39,317 bases of DNA from Gemmatimonadaceae bacterium (GTDB lineage Bacteria; Gemmatimonadota; Gemmatimonadetes; Gemmatimonadales; Gemmatimonadaceae). The notes under the pieces were generated by a model. It saw nothing but the letters and a program-made list of their open reading frames with translations, was not told the origin of the DNA and did not search any database. The position numbers and the translations under genes were made by a program. Below are positions 1-8,233 of the stretch, in pieces; the first letter of the stretch is position 1, and each line of letters begins with the position of its first letter. The DNA is taken from the NCBI GenBank assembly GCA_025928335.1, contig JAICJQ010000014.1, positions 1-39,317 on the forward strand, given 5' to 3'.

Positions 1-162
1 CCCACGGCAATCGCGACGCGCCTTGGTTTCGAACCGCGGGAGACGCTACGGACTGGTCTGGCGCGGACGGTGGACTGGTACCTGGAGCGCGAGAGCTGGT
101 GGCGGGGCGTGATGGACGGGAGCTACCGCCGGTGGATCGAGCGACAATACGGAACGGCATGA
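1..162 (+). CDS. rfbB: dTDP-glucose 4,6-dehydratase, C-terminal fragment
   Basis: The first 53 codons, open at the left edge, read as the C-terminus of an extended short-chain dehydrogenase. The segment with LGFEPRETLRTGL, TVDWYLERESWW and a final YRRWIERQYG matches the usual end of dTDP-glucose 4,6-dehydratase, where the helix with the WYL and WW residues closes the sugar-nucleotide domain. The family converts dTDP-glucose to the 4-keto-6-deoxy sugar, the first step to dTDP-rhamnose and other deoxysugars. The NAD-binding and catalytic parts lie outside the window, so the assignment rests on the tail only; another NDP-sugar dehydratase of the same superfamily is possible. It ends 15 bp before the next gene and fits the polysaccharide context downstream. 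Confidence 0.75.
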   Translation, partial: PTAIATRLGFEPRETLRTGLARTVDWYLERESWWRGVMDGSYRRWIERQYGTA

Positions 163-177
163 GCGAGTGGACGATCA

Positions 178-903
178 ATGGTGAATGAATTCATCGGCCT
201 GCTCCCAAAGCCGCCGGAGCCGTACCGCTACGATTTTCCGGGTGACGATCCGCAGGACCCGCATCTTTTGCTGGCGCATTGGGTGCCCGAGGGCGCGAGA
301 GTCCTCGACATCGGCGCCGGAACCGGAACCCTGGCAAAGAGGCTGCGCGACGCCCGCGGCGCGATGATAGTCTGCGTCGAGCCGGACAGCGACCGCGCCC
401 TGCTCGCCCGCGATCGCGGTCTCGAAGTTCATATGATGGATCTCGATACGTTCGCGGCGACGAATCCGGAGCCGTTCGATGTCGCGATTCTCGCCGACGT
501 TATCGAGCATCTTTCGTATCCGGGTCCGGTGCTGGCAACAGCTCGGCACCTTCTTAAACCGTCAGGACACCTACTCGTCTCTGTCCCGAACGTCGCCCAT
601 TGGACTCTTCGGACGGCGCTCGTGCGCGGCCGGTTCGATTATGAGCCGACTGGGTTGATGGACGCGACGCATCTCCGCTGGTTTACGCTCGACTCGCTAC
701 GGAGGATGCTCGAGGACTGCGGCTTTGAGGTCGAGGAGAACGTGGGCAGTCTCGGCGCCTGGCATCCCGCGTACGCGAGGTTTCCCTGGAACCTCATCCC
801 GCTTCGGTACAGGACCAGTGTGATTAGGCGACTAGTCCGGCGTTTGCCCACCGTCTTTGGCGTGCAGAATGTCGTGAGGGCGAGCGTCGCGAGCGGGCGT
901 TAA
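178..903 (+). CDS. class I SAM-dependent methyltransferase
   Basis: 241 residues. Motif I is clear at residues 42-50 (VLDIGAGTG), followed by the acidic strand-2 residue in CVEPD (about 66-70) and the motif-IV-like ADVIEHL near 106-112, then a LLKPSGHLLVSVPN strand typical of the Methyltransf_11/23 group. It should bind S-adenosylmethionine and methylate a small molecule or sugar in the cytoplasm. Proteins of this type are common in O-antigen and exopolysaccharide loci, and the preceding dTDP-sugar dehydratase and following glycosyltransferases suggest a sugar or glycolipid acceptor, which is inference. The ATG at 178 is the first suitable start after the upstream stop; no strong Shine-Dalgarno is visible. 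Confidence 0.85.
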   Translation: MVNEFIGLLPKPPEPYRYDFPGDDPQDPHLLLAHWVPEGARVLDIGAGTGTLAKRLRDARGAMIVCVEPDSDRALLARDRGLEVHMMDLDTFAATNPEPFDVAILADVIEHLSYPGPVLATARHLLKPSGHLLVSVPNVAHWTLRTALVRGRFDYEPTGLMDATHLRWFTLDSLRRMLEDCGFEVEENVGSLGAWHPAYARFPWNLIPLRYRTSVIRRLVRRLPTVFGVQNVVRASVASGR

Positions 904-1347
904 GCATCAAGGCGTGATTGAATGCGGGATGATAGTCTGCCGGGTACAGAGGCTGATGACTATGGGCTCCCGCGAGCCTTGCTCGTGAACTCAGTGCGCG
1001 AGCTCGTCAGCGCGCATTTCTGAGACTTAGAAATCAATATTTCTGACGCTGCTCTGCAGCCAGATCTGATTCTTTATACATTGCTTTGCGCGCACCCTCC
1101 TGATGCGGGTTCAAAACGCTTATGTGGTGGCGGCGCAACACCTGAACGACCGCCGAGAGAGGTGGGGACGGTTTTTAGAGGGTCAGAAAACAATCTCACG
1201 TCCGCTACCAGATTGGCGGAAAACAGATTGCGTGTTCTCCAGAAAACGCTCCAAATCCCGTCTTGGACTGGAAAGAGTCTTGCAATCCCGCAGCTGTTCC
1301 ACGGGCCATGCAGCCGGTCTCGGAGTCCTTTCCCCATTGGAGTGTCT
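904..1347. other. 444-bp non-coding gap with possible structured leader
   Basis: No convincing gene is seen between the methyltransferase and the lipoprotein; a reading frame open from 1081 is merely the upstream extension of the lipoprotein frame. The last 150 bases can fold. GCGTGTTCT and AGAAAACGC (about 1229-1248) form an imperfect stem. GGACT (1265-1269) can pair either with AGTC at 1276-1279 (local hairpin with a GGAAAG loop) or with AGTCC at 1324-1328, just before the start codon. CCCG/CGGG (1287-1304) forms a further hairpin. These pairings are mutually exclusive in part, as in a regulatory leader, but I could not match them to a known riboswitch class. Confidence 0.35.
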
Positions 1348-2466
1348 ATGCGTCGATTAATCGCCCCGTCTCTATCCGTTGGTGCTGCCGCGTGCGCGCT
1401 AGTGCTCGCGGCATGTTCCGACACCAGCACTAGCCCGCGTCGGCTTTCGCCGGATGCCGCTGCGTTTACGCTCGGTCCGTCGGCCAACGTTGGTCCGGTG
1501 CAGCTCTCATTTGCCAGCGGCGCCACGACGCAATACTGCGCCGTTAGCGGGTACCCGGCCATCCACACCTACACGGTTCCGGGCTCCCTGGGCCCGCTCA
1601 CTGGCTGCGGGACGGCGTTCGACCTTATGACCAATCTCACGACCAGCTATAACCCCGGCTGGAGCGCTCCGATTACCGGAAGCGACTGGATTGGACCAAA
1701 CGCTACGTCGAACGAGTACCGGACCGCTCCGGGAAGCTACGTTTTCCAGACGACGTTCAGCGTTCCGTCTGGTGTGACGAGCCCCGTCCTGAACGACACG
1801 TTGATGTCTGACAACGCCGTCGCCGTGTATCTCAACGGTCATCAGTTGGCGACACAGGTCATTCAGGACTGCCCGTCGGCAGACCGACTCGCCGGCACCT
1901 GCAATTGGCAAACGAAGTACGTCGTCAGCGACGCCAACGCAGCCGACTTCAATATCGGCGGAGTGAACACGATCACGGTTCTTCTGGTTGACACGCCGAA
2001 TGGCGGCAACGCGGGCAACAGCTACGCTTGCACGACGACGTTCCAGCCGAACGGCGAGCTGGGCTTCGGAACGGCTTTCAACGTGCCGACGTCACCGAAT
2101 CACGTCGTGGCAAACTGGACGACCACGATGACGGCGACGACGGGTTGCGAAAACCCGACCGGCCTCGATTTCCATGGCAACGTCAGCTGGGTTGTTCCGG
2201 TGGTCACCACGTGGTGCTCGCCGGGGTATTGGAAGAACCATCTCGGTTCGTGGCCGGTCAGCCTGCAAAACACCGGGTACAACACGTACAGCGCCCAGTA
2301 CGTCCGCGACCCGAAGATGATCGCCGGCAATCCGACGCTCGTGCAAGTAATTTCGAACCCGAGCATCTATAAGGGCCCGGCGACGAACAATGTGGCGGAC
2401 GTCATCAGCAACTTCCTGTTCGGCACGGGGTTTGGGAACGGCGTCGAGAGCTGCCCGCTCAACTAA
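1348..2466 (+). CDS. secreted lipoprotein with CSPGYWKNH motif
   Basis: 372 residues from the ATG at 1348. Positively charged MRRLI, a hydrophobic stretch and the lipobox LAAC (Cys23) predict a lipoprotein; the longer frame open from 1081 would bury this signal, so the internal ATG is preferred. The middle part (roughly residues 110-250) looks like a beta-sandwich with SDWIGP, YVFQTTFSVP, DNAVAVYLNG, reminiscent of carbohydrate-binding or galactose-binding-like modules. Near residue 290 is CSPGYWKNH, a motif recurring in large secreted surface proteins of several phyla. Several cysteines outside the lipobox could form disulfides. Function is not recognised; cell-surface location beside polysaccharide genes suggests an envelope or matrix role, by inference. 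A strong terminator follows at 2490. Confidence 0.7.
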   Translation: MRRLIAPSLSVGAAACALVLAACSDTSTSPRRLSPDAAAFTLGPSANVGPVQLSFASGATTQYCAVSGYPAIHTYTVPGSLGPLTGCGTAFDLMTNLTTSYNPGWSAPITGSDWIGPNATSNEYRTAPGSYVFQTTFSVPSGVTSPVLNDTLMSDNAVAVYLNGHQLATQVIQDCPSADRLAGTCNWQTKYVVSDANAADFNIGGVNTITVLLVDTPNGGNAGNSYACTTTFQPNGELGFGTAFNVPTSPNHVVANWTTTMTATTGCENPTGLDFHGNVSWVVPVVTTWCSPGYWKNHLGSWPVSLQNTGYNTYSAQYVRDPKMIAGNPTLVQVISNPSIYKGPATNNVADVISNFLFGTGFGNGVESCPLN

Positions 2467-2489
2467 CGGCACTCTCGCATGATTTGCAG

Positions 2490-2521
2490 AAAGGAGCCCG
2501 GCAGAGATGCCGGGCTCCTTT
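2490..2521 (+). terminator. strong intrinsic terminator after the lipoprotein gene
   Basis: A perfect inverted repeat: AAAGGAGCCCGGC, a short AGAGAT-type loop, and GCCGGGCTCCTTT. It lies 24 bp after the stop codon of the lipoprotein gene. The A-run on one side and T-run on the other would let it work in both directions, though only the plus-strand gene needs it. It separates the lipoprotein from the WbsX/GT4 gene group. Confidence 0.85.
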
Positions 2522-2666
2522 CACATTTGCGCGCCGTAAGGTTCCCCCCGCTATTTTCGCCTAGGTTGTCTTTTGATCCGAGGCCCGCGTCGCAACCGAC
2601 GACGCCGAACGGCGTCTATCTAGCGTTCATCGCCTTCCGGATCGATTCGTCCCGTAACCCGCGCCG

Positions 2667-3764
2667 ATGCCCGATTCAGCCATCCGAGCGATAGCCTATT
2701 ACCTGCCGCAGTTCCATCCGATTCCGGAGAACGATGGGTGGTGGGGAAAGGGCTTCACCGAGTGGACCAACGTCACGAAGGCGGTTCCGCTTTTCCGCGG
2801 CCACGAACAACCGAAGCTTCCGTCCGACCTCGGCTATTACGATCTCCGGGTTCCGGAGGTCCGGGAGGCACAGGCCGAGCTTGCCCGGCAGTATGGCATC
2901 GAGGGTTTTTGCTACTGGCACTACTGGTTCAACGGGAAGCGCCTGCTGAACCGGCCCCTCGACGAGGTGCTCGCGAGCGGCCGTCCCGACCTGCCGTTCT
3001 GCGTTGGCTGGGCGAACGAATCCTGGACGCGCCGGTGGACGGGTGAGGAGAAGGAAGTCCTTTTGCAGCAGACGTATTCCGTCGAAGACGACCTCGCCCA
3101 TGCACGCTGGTTGGCGCAGGTGTTCGCGGATCCTCGCTACATCCGCGTCGATGGCCGGCCGCTCTTCATTCTGTATCGCCCTCCCGCGTTACCGGATCCG
3201 CGGCGTACGACCGACACGATCCGCGCGGAAACGGTTCGGCTCGGCCTCCCGGAGCCATTCATCGTCGGCCGAGATACACACAACCCGCGCTCGGATATGC
3301 GCCCCTACGGATGCGACATCTCCGAGTACTCTTCACCCGCTCTGGGCGCGCTTCCGCTCGTCTCCAGTCCTCTCAGCATTCACGACCTGTTTCGAAACCT
3401 GCGCCTCGGCGTACCCGCCTCCGACCTGAAGATCTATGATTACGCCGAAGGTTGCCGCTTGATGGAAGCAGAGCGACCGACACACCCGCACCTGCGCGGT
3501 TTTTTCGTCGGTTGGGACAACACACCGCGTCGCGGTCGGAAGGCGATCATTCTCATCAATGCGACGCCTGAGGCATTCGCGCAGGGACTCCGCACCGTCA
3601 TCAACTCAATGCGAGATGAACCGGCGAATCGTCGCATCCTGTTCATCAACGCGTGGAACGAATGGGCCGAGGGAATGTGCCTCGAGCCGGGCCGCCAGTA
3701 CGGACACGGATTCCTGCAAGCGCTCCAGGCTGAGTTGACGCGCGCGGCGGTATCGCTTGCCTAG
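2667..3764 (+). CDS. WbsX-like glycosyltransferase/glycosidase-fold protein (first copy)
   Basis: 365 residues with the full signature of the WbsX family (Pfam Glyco_tran_WbsX, GH99-like fold): YYLPQFHP at about 11-18, the W-rich DGWWGKGFTEWTN at 23-35, LGYYDLR, GIEGFCYWHYWF, LPFCVGWANESW, GWDNTPR and the C-terminal NAWNEWAEG near 328-336. The family is found in O-antigen and capsule clusters and is thought to act on polysaccharide, but its exact reaction is unsettled; the conserved Trp/Glu residues resemble the catalytic region of GH99 mannosidases. No signal peptide, so cytoplasmic. It overlaps or abuts the GT4 gene, and a homologous copy follows at 5082. The ATG at 2667 gives a normal family N-terminus. 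Confidence 0.85.
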   Translation: MPDSAIRAIAYYLPQFHPIPENDGWWGKGFTEWTNVTKAVPLFRGHEQPKLPSDLGYYDLRVPEVREAQAELARQYGIEGFCYWHYWFNGKRLLNRPLDEVLASGRPDLPFCVGWANESWTRRWTGEEKEVLLQQTYSVEDDLAHARWLAQVFADPRYIRVDGRPLFILYRPPALPDPRRTTDTIRAETVRLGLPEPFIVGRDTHNPRSDMRPYGCDISEYSSPALGALPLVSSPLSIHDLFRNLRLGVPASDLKIYDYAEGCRLMEAERPTHPHLRGFFVGWDNTPRRGRKAIILINATPEAFAQGLRTVINSMRDEPANRRILFINAWNEWAEGMCLEPGRQYGHGFLQALQAELTRAAVSLA

Positions 3765-3774
3765 CGCGAGCGAA

Positions 3775-5067
3775 ATGCGAGTGTGTTTTGTCGGTCACGG
3801 CGCGACGCTCGAGGGTGCCGCGCGCTATCTGCTCGATCAAGCGCGCTATCTCACCGAAAAGGGCGCGACCGTTTTTTGCATCTTGCCGCGACGCGGACCG
3901 CTCGTGGATCGTTTGACCGAGTGCGGCGTCGAGGTTCGCTATGCACCGCACCCGTGGTGGACCTTGCCGACAAGAGTTGACGCCGGCGTCATGGCCCATA
4001 CGGCGAGCGCTGCGGCCCTGATGTCGACCTTCATCCAGGACTGGAAGGTCGATGTAGTCTATTCTCAGACGGTCGTTGCTCCGACGGGCGCAATTGCCGC
4101 GGCGCTGGTCGGCGTGCCGCACATTTGGCATATCCACGAATTCGCGTTCAATCCCGGTGCGATCGAAATGGGCGTCTCCAAAGAGTCGCTCGCGGCGCTG
4201 ATGGATCAAACGTCGAACGCGATCCTTTTCAACTCGAAGGCGGTCGAGCGAGAATGGCTCGGACGCTTCAGCGCGACAAAAACCCGAGTTGTCTATAACT
4301 GGGCTCGTCAGCGAACCGCAGCCGCAGATTTGCCGCCGGAGCTTGCCACCTTCGTGAATGACGATAGCTGCGTCATCGCGATTGTGGGCTCAATTCAGCG
4401 TTGGAAGCGCCAACTCGACGCGGTCCGTGCGGTCGACATCCTTCGTGGTCGCGAGTTGCCCATACGACTCGCCGTGATCGGCCCCTTTGTTGAACGGGAT
4501 TACCAAGGCGAGATCGAGCGATTCATCCTGGGGCGAAATCTTGGCGAGCATGTTCGATTGCTCGGATACGTAGAAGATCCAGGGAGAGTGGTGGCGCGGG
4601 CTCACGCCAGCGTGTTGTGCTCCGATCGCGAACCGTTTGGGCGTGTTACTATCGACTCGATGGCCCTCGGCGTCCCGGTCGTCGCCACGAATTCCGGTGG
4701 TACGCCCGAAATCATCGCGAACGGAGAGAGTGGGCTGTTGTTCGAGACCGGAGATGTGGAAACGCTCGCCAATCACCTCGAGCGATTGTGGCGAGAACCC
4801 GCACTTCGCGATCGACTCGCCGCTGCAGGTAAGAGTCGCGCGGCCATCTTCTCCGATCCTGACAGCGCAATGCGGCCAGTGCTCGAGGTGATCGAGACAG
4901 TCGGAAAGGAGCGGAATCCTTGCTGGTCGCTCGGAGAGGCTTTGCGTCCCGCAATTTTGCCGCTGCCCGAGGAACCCCACGACGCGGTCACATGGAGAAG
5001 CCGGGCTGCGCGAGTCAGGTCCGCGATCCGGCGTTTTTGGGCAGCCGGCAAATCTCACACTGTCTGA
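3775..5067 (+). CDS. GT4-type glycosyltransferase
   Basis: 430 residues with a GT-B fold. The N-terminal half has the typical MRVCFVGHG start and a GAARYLL glycine-rich loop; PHIWHIHEF lies mid-domain; the C-terminal domain has IVGSIQRWKRQ and the donor-binding segment EPFGRVTIDSMALGVPVVA from residue 286. The family EX7E motif appears here as E286-X7-D294. GT4 enzymes transfer a sugar from a nucleotide-sugar donor with retention of configuration; acceptor and donor cannot be read from the sequence. I chose ATG 3775 because it gives the standard N-terminus; a TTG at 3757 in frame would overlap the WbsX gene by 8 bp and adds six residues. It sits between two WbsX copies, so all three probably build one polysaccharide. 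Confidence 0.88.
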   Translation: MRVCFVGHGATLEGAARYLLDQARYLTEKGATVFCILPRRGPLVDRLTECGVEVRYAPHPWWTLPTRVDAGVMAHTASAAALMSTFIQDWKVDVVYSQTVVAPTGAIAAALVGVPHIWHIHEFAFNPGAIEMGVSKESLAALMDQTSNAILFNSKAVEREWLGRFSATKTRVVYNWARQRTAAADLPPELATFVNDDSCVIAIVGSIQRWKRQLDAVRAVDILRGRELPIRLAVIGPFVERDYQGEIERFILGRNLGEHVRLLGYVEDPGRVVARAHASVLCSDREPFGRVTIDSMALGVPVVATNSGGTPEIIANGESGLLFETGDVETLANHLERLWREPALRDRLAAAGKSRAAIFSDPDSAMRPVLEVIETVGKERNPCWSLGEALRPAILPLPEEPHDAVTWRSRAARVRSAIRRFWAAGKSHTV

Positions 5068-5081
5068 GTCGCGAGACCTAA

Positions 5082-6158
5082 ATGGGAGATGCACTCGCTC
5101 GCCTGATCGCGTTCTACTTGCCGCAGTTTCACCCCATACGCGAGAACGATGAGTGGTGGGGCAAAGGCTTTACCGAATGGACTAACGCTGCCAAGGCGAA
5201 ACCGCTTTTTCGCGGACACTACCAACCGCACCTGCCCGCGGACCTTGGGTTCTATGACTTACGTCTTCCCGAAACTCGTGCTGAACAAGCAGCGATGGCT
5301 CGGGAATACGGTATCGAAGGATTCTGCTACTACCATTATTGGTTCGCCGGCAAACGAATTCTCGAGCGGCCATTCAATGAAGTCTTGGAATCGGACAATC
5401 CCGACTTCCCATTTTGCCTCTGTTGGGCGAACCAGACCTGGACAGGTGTCTGGCACGGAGCTCCGAACCGCGTTCTCATCGAGCAGACCTATCCCGGGCC
5501 GCAGGATCACCAGCATCACTTTGAAACGCTACTCCCGGCCTTTCGCGACGCTCGATACATCCGCGTCGACAACAAGCCGCTATTCCTGATATACGATCCG
5601 TCCGACATTCCCGAGCCCAAGGCTACTCTGCAGCTTTGGCGCGACATGGCACGTTCAGCCGGCCTGGCCGGACTCTTCCTTGTTGGGAGTCACATGGGAG
5701 ACCGGAAGCCAGCCGAGCTCGGGCTGGACGCGTCGACGAATTACCATCTACCGCCGCGTCGTCCGTGGGTGTCGAAGCGCCATCCCGTGAAGTGGTTGAA
5801 ACGACAATTCGATCTGCGCGCCGGGCGACCTACCGTTTACACCTACAAGGACTTACTCGCCGAGCTTTTGCCGCCCGAGCAACCTGGGATCCTGAGTTAT
5901 CCATGCTTGGTCCCGAATTGGGACAACACGCCCCGTAGTGGGCCGAATGGTCTTGTGCTTCATGACTCGACCCCAGAGTACTTTCGCGTCCATGCATCTG
6001 AAGCGTGGCGCCGGGTGCGCGACCGGGACGCAGAGCATCGGATCGTTTTTATAAAGTCCTGGAACGAGTGGGCGGAAGGAAACTACCTGGAGCCGGACCG
6101 CCGCTTCGGTCACCAGTATCTAGAAGTCGTCCGCGATGTATTCCGCGCCGCGGAATAG
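5082..6158 (+). CDS. WbsX-like glycosyltransferase/glycosidase-fold protein (second copy)
   Basis: 358 residues, homologous throughout to the copy at 2667: FYLPQFHP, DEWWGKGFTEWTN, PLFRGHYQP, LGFYDLR, GIEGFCYYHYWF, FPFCLCWANQTW, NWDNTPR and SWNEWAEG near 326-333. It differs in the middle (about residues 215-260), where this copy has a basic PRRPWVSKRHPVKWLKRQF segment. This divergence in the middle with conserved ends suggests that the two copies act on different acceptors rather than being a recent duplication. It starts 14 bp after the GT4 stop and is the last gene of the polysaccharide group, ending only 12 bp from the convergent GMC oxidoreductase gene. Confidence 0.85.
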   Translation: MGDALARLIAFYLPQFHPIRENDEWWGKGFTEWTNAAKAKPLFRGHYQPHLPADLGFYDLRLPETRAEQAAMAREYGIEGFCYYHYWFAGKRILERPFNEVLESDNPDFPFCLCWANQTWTGVWHGAPNRVLIEQTYPGPQDHQHHFETLLPAFRDARYIRVDNKPLFLIYDPSDIPEPKATLQLWRDMARSAGLAGLFLVGSHMGDRKPAELGLDASTNYHLPPRRPWVSKRHPVKWLKRQFDLRAGRPTVYTYKDLLAELLPPEQPGILSYPCLVPNWDNTPRSGPNGLVLHDSTPEYFRVHASEAWRRVRDRDAEHRIVFIKSWNEWAEGNYLEPDRRFGHQYLEVVRDVFRAAE

Positions 6159-6170
6159 CCGCGTCGCGAT

Positions 6171-8177
6171 TCAACGGCCCGTCGAGACCTGCTCCACGAC
6201 CGTGCTCGCGACGCACTTCGCCAACGCCATCACCGTGATCATCGGATTCACCCCGCTCGAGGCCGGGAAGAGGCTTGCGTCCGCGACGTAAAGTCCCTTT
6301 ACGCCGTACACCGCGCCGTTCTCGTCGCACACCGAAACCCTTCGCTCGCGGCCCATCCGGCACGTTCCCATCTGATGCGCGCTGAACACGGTGCAACGGT
6401 TTGCCGCGACAGGCTCGGCGAGGATCCGTCGCGCGAATGCTTCGACATCAGGCGCGCTTCGCTTCAACACGGGGCCAGACGCATGCAAGGTATGCACTTC
6501 CTCGGCACCGGCGGCGAACTGGACGCGCGTTGCGCTCTCGATGCCACGCGCCAGCAACGCTTGCTCGCGACGCCCGATCGCATAGTCGATCGTCACACCA
6601 CCGTCGCGACGCGAGCGCACACGACCGCCCGTCGCGTCACGCGTCAGCGCGATCGTCGCGCTGACATGCGCTGCCCGCTGCATCAGCATCCGGTGTGACC
6701 TCGCGTTTGTCCACGGCGCGGCGAGCGCCAAGAGTCCCGGATGTGCCGGCGCGGCCTCCAGCCGATAACCAAAATTGCCGTCGACCCGCGAAAAATGACC
6801 GCTGAGAATTGTCTGCGGCGGTCCGTTCCACGGCTCGATCCGATTGGGGTACAGTCCGGCGACTGCGCTCGTCGGATGTAGATAGAGGTTTTCGCCAAGC
6901 GCCGAATGCGACAGCCCTGATCGTTGCAGTAGTGCGGGCGACTCCAGTCCGCCGGCGCAGACGACGACGGTCGGCGCGCGGATTTCGATGTTCTCGATCA
7001 CACCGTCCAACGCCTTCGTCGCCGCCAACACGCCGACGGCTCGTCCGCGCTCGATCAGGATTCGCTCGGCGCGGCATTTCGTGATGATCGACGACGTGCG
7101 CCCGCGTTGCATCACCGGGAGATAGGTCGCCACAGTCGACTGCTTTCCGCCGATGCGACAGCCGAACGTGCAGTAGCCGCACTGCGTGCAGTCGCAGCCG
7201 CGCGAGTTCCTCTCGATCACTTCCCACGAGTACCCGAGTGCCTCGCACCCGCGCCGGATCGGTTCGTTGTTTGGATTCACGTCGCTCTCATCGGATGAGA
7301 CGCCGAGTCGCCGGCAGACGTGATCCAACGCCTGGGTGAATCGCTCGCTCGTGAACAGCTCGCATTTCGACCGTTCTGCCCACTCGTCGCGTATGTAGTC
7401 CGGCGTACGAAGACAGGTCTGCCAGTTCACGGTCGTGCCGCCGCCGAGGCACGCGCCGGCGAGAATCGCGACGCTCAAATCACTCGACGCCGCGAGGCCG
7501 GCCTGATAGTACAGGCTCTGGACACCTTCGAGCTCGCGTTGGGTGAACTGCGGCGCCTGATCCCCGGGGCCGGCTTCGAGCAACACCGTTCGGAAACCGC
7601 GAGTTGCGAGCTCCCCGGCGACCGTCCCGCCCCCCGCGCCGGAACCGACGATGCAAACGTCGCAATCGATCGTCGTCGACGCGTCGTATTTGAGGACACG
7701 AATCGTCGAGGCGCCCGCGGGCGGCTGACTCGACGGCGCGTAGCCGATCGCGGGCCAGATCGGATTTTCGCCGCGCGTATCGACGACGCTGTAATACAAG
7801 AAGCTCGACAGTCGTTTGAGCGCCTGGAATCCCTGACGAAGCCGGCCGATGCGATGGACCGAGAGTGCCCGCAGAAGTCGCTCGCGCTCCTCCACGTTCA
7901 TCTTCGTGACGCCGGCAGCCTTCCCAATCACGAGCCCGCCGACGGCGCTGTCGAGCAGCCGCAGCAGGCGGCGCAGCTCGCCGCGTTCCTCTCGAGGCAG
8001 AAGACCTATCGCGCGCTCGGCGGCGCGAGGCACGCCGAGCGCGCTCGCGCTCGTCGAGAAGAGCAGCGGATCGTCGCCATTGCGGGAGTCGGCGGACAAC
8101 GATGGGTGGAATGCGTCGCAAAGAACCGCGAGGGTCGCGCGCTCCCGCTCGGTGAGCACTGCTTCGGCGTTCGGCAT
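6171..8177 (-). CDS. GMC-family alcohol oxidase (long-chain fatty alcohol oxidase-like)
   Basis: 668 residues from the ATG at 8177. An N-terminal helical region starting LTERERATLAVLCDAFHPS resembles the segment found in long-chain alcohol oxidases and gluconate dehydrogenase subunit 3. The FAD-binding loop GSGAGGG is at residues 178-184, followed by VLLEAG. A Cys-rich stretch (GCDCTQCGYCTFGC, about 327-340) and KQSTVATYL are also characteristic of the FAO subgroup. The catalytic histidine is likely His601 in AHQMGTCRMG, with Asn643 in GVNPMITVMAL. The enzyme should oxidise a long or bulky alcohol to aldehyde using FAD. A longer frame up to 8384 exists but overlaps the divergent gene heavily and lacks family similarity. 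Confidence 0.85.
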   Translation of the reverse strand: MPNAEAVLTERERATLAVLCDAFHPSLSADSRNGDDPLLFSTSASALGVPRAAERAIGLLPREERGELRRLLRLLDSAVGGLVIGKAAGVTKMNVEERERLLRALSVHRIGRLRQGFQALKRLSSFLYYSVVDTRGENPIWPAIGYAPSSQPPAGASTIRVLKYDASTTIDCDVCIVGSGAGGGTVAGELATRGFRTVLLEAGPGDQAPQFTQRELEGVQSLYYQAGLAASSDLSVAILAGACLGGGTTVNWQTCLRTPDYIRDEWAERSKCELFTSERFTQALDHVCRRLGVSSDESDVNPNNEPIRRGCEALGYSWEVIERNSRGCDCTQCGYCTFGCRIGGKQSTVATYLPVMQRGRTSSIITKCRAERILIERGRAVGVLAATKALDGVIENIEIRAPTVVVCAGGLESPALLQRSGLSHSALGENLYLHPTSAVAGLYPNRIEPWNGPPQTILSGHFSRVDGNFGYRLEAAPAHPGLLALAAPWTNARSHRMLMQRAAHVSATIALTRDATGGRVRSRRDGGVTIDYAIGRREQALLARGIESATRVQFAAGAEEVHTLHASGPVLKRSAPDVEAFARRILAEPVAANRCTVFSAHQMGTCRMGRERRVSVCDENGAVYGVKGLYVADASLFPASSGVNPMITVMALAKCVASTVVEQVSTGR

Positions 8178-8233
8178 CGCCTTCAACTTGCAGTGTCCGA
8201 GGCTCGAACGGCAGCGCCGGATGAGGAGGCCGC

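Noticed and set aside
1081-1347. N-terminal extension of the lipoprotein
   Set aside because: It would bury the clear signal peptide and lipobox, and its composition is not protein-like.
1200-1347. c-di-GMP-I or cobalamin riboswitch
   Set aside because: Only weak local resemblance; the invariant sequence blocks of both classes are missing.
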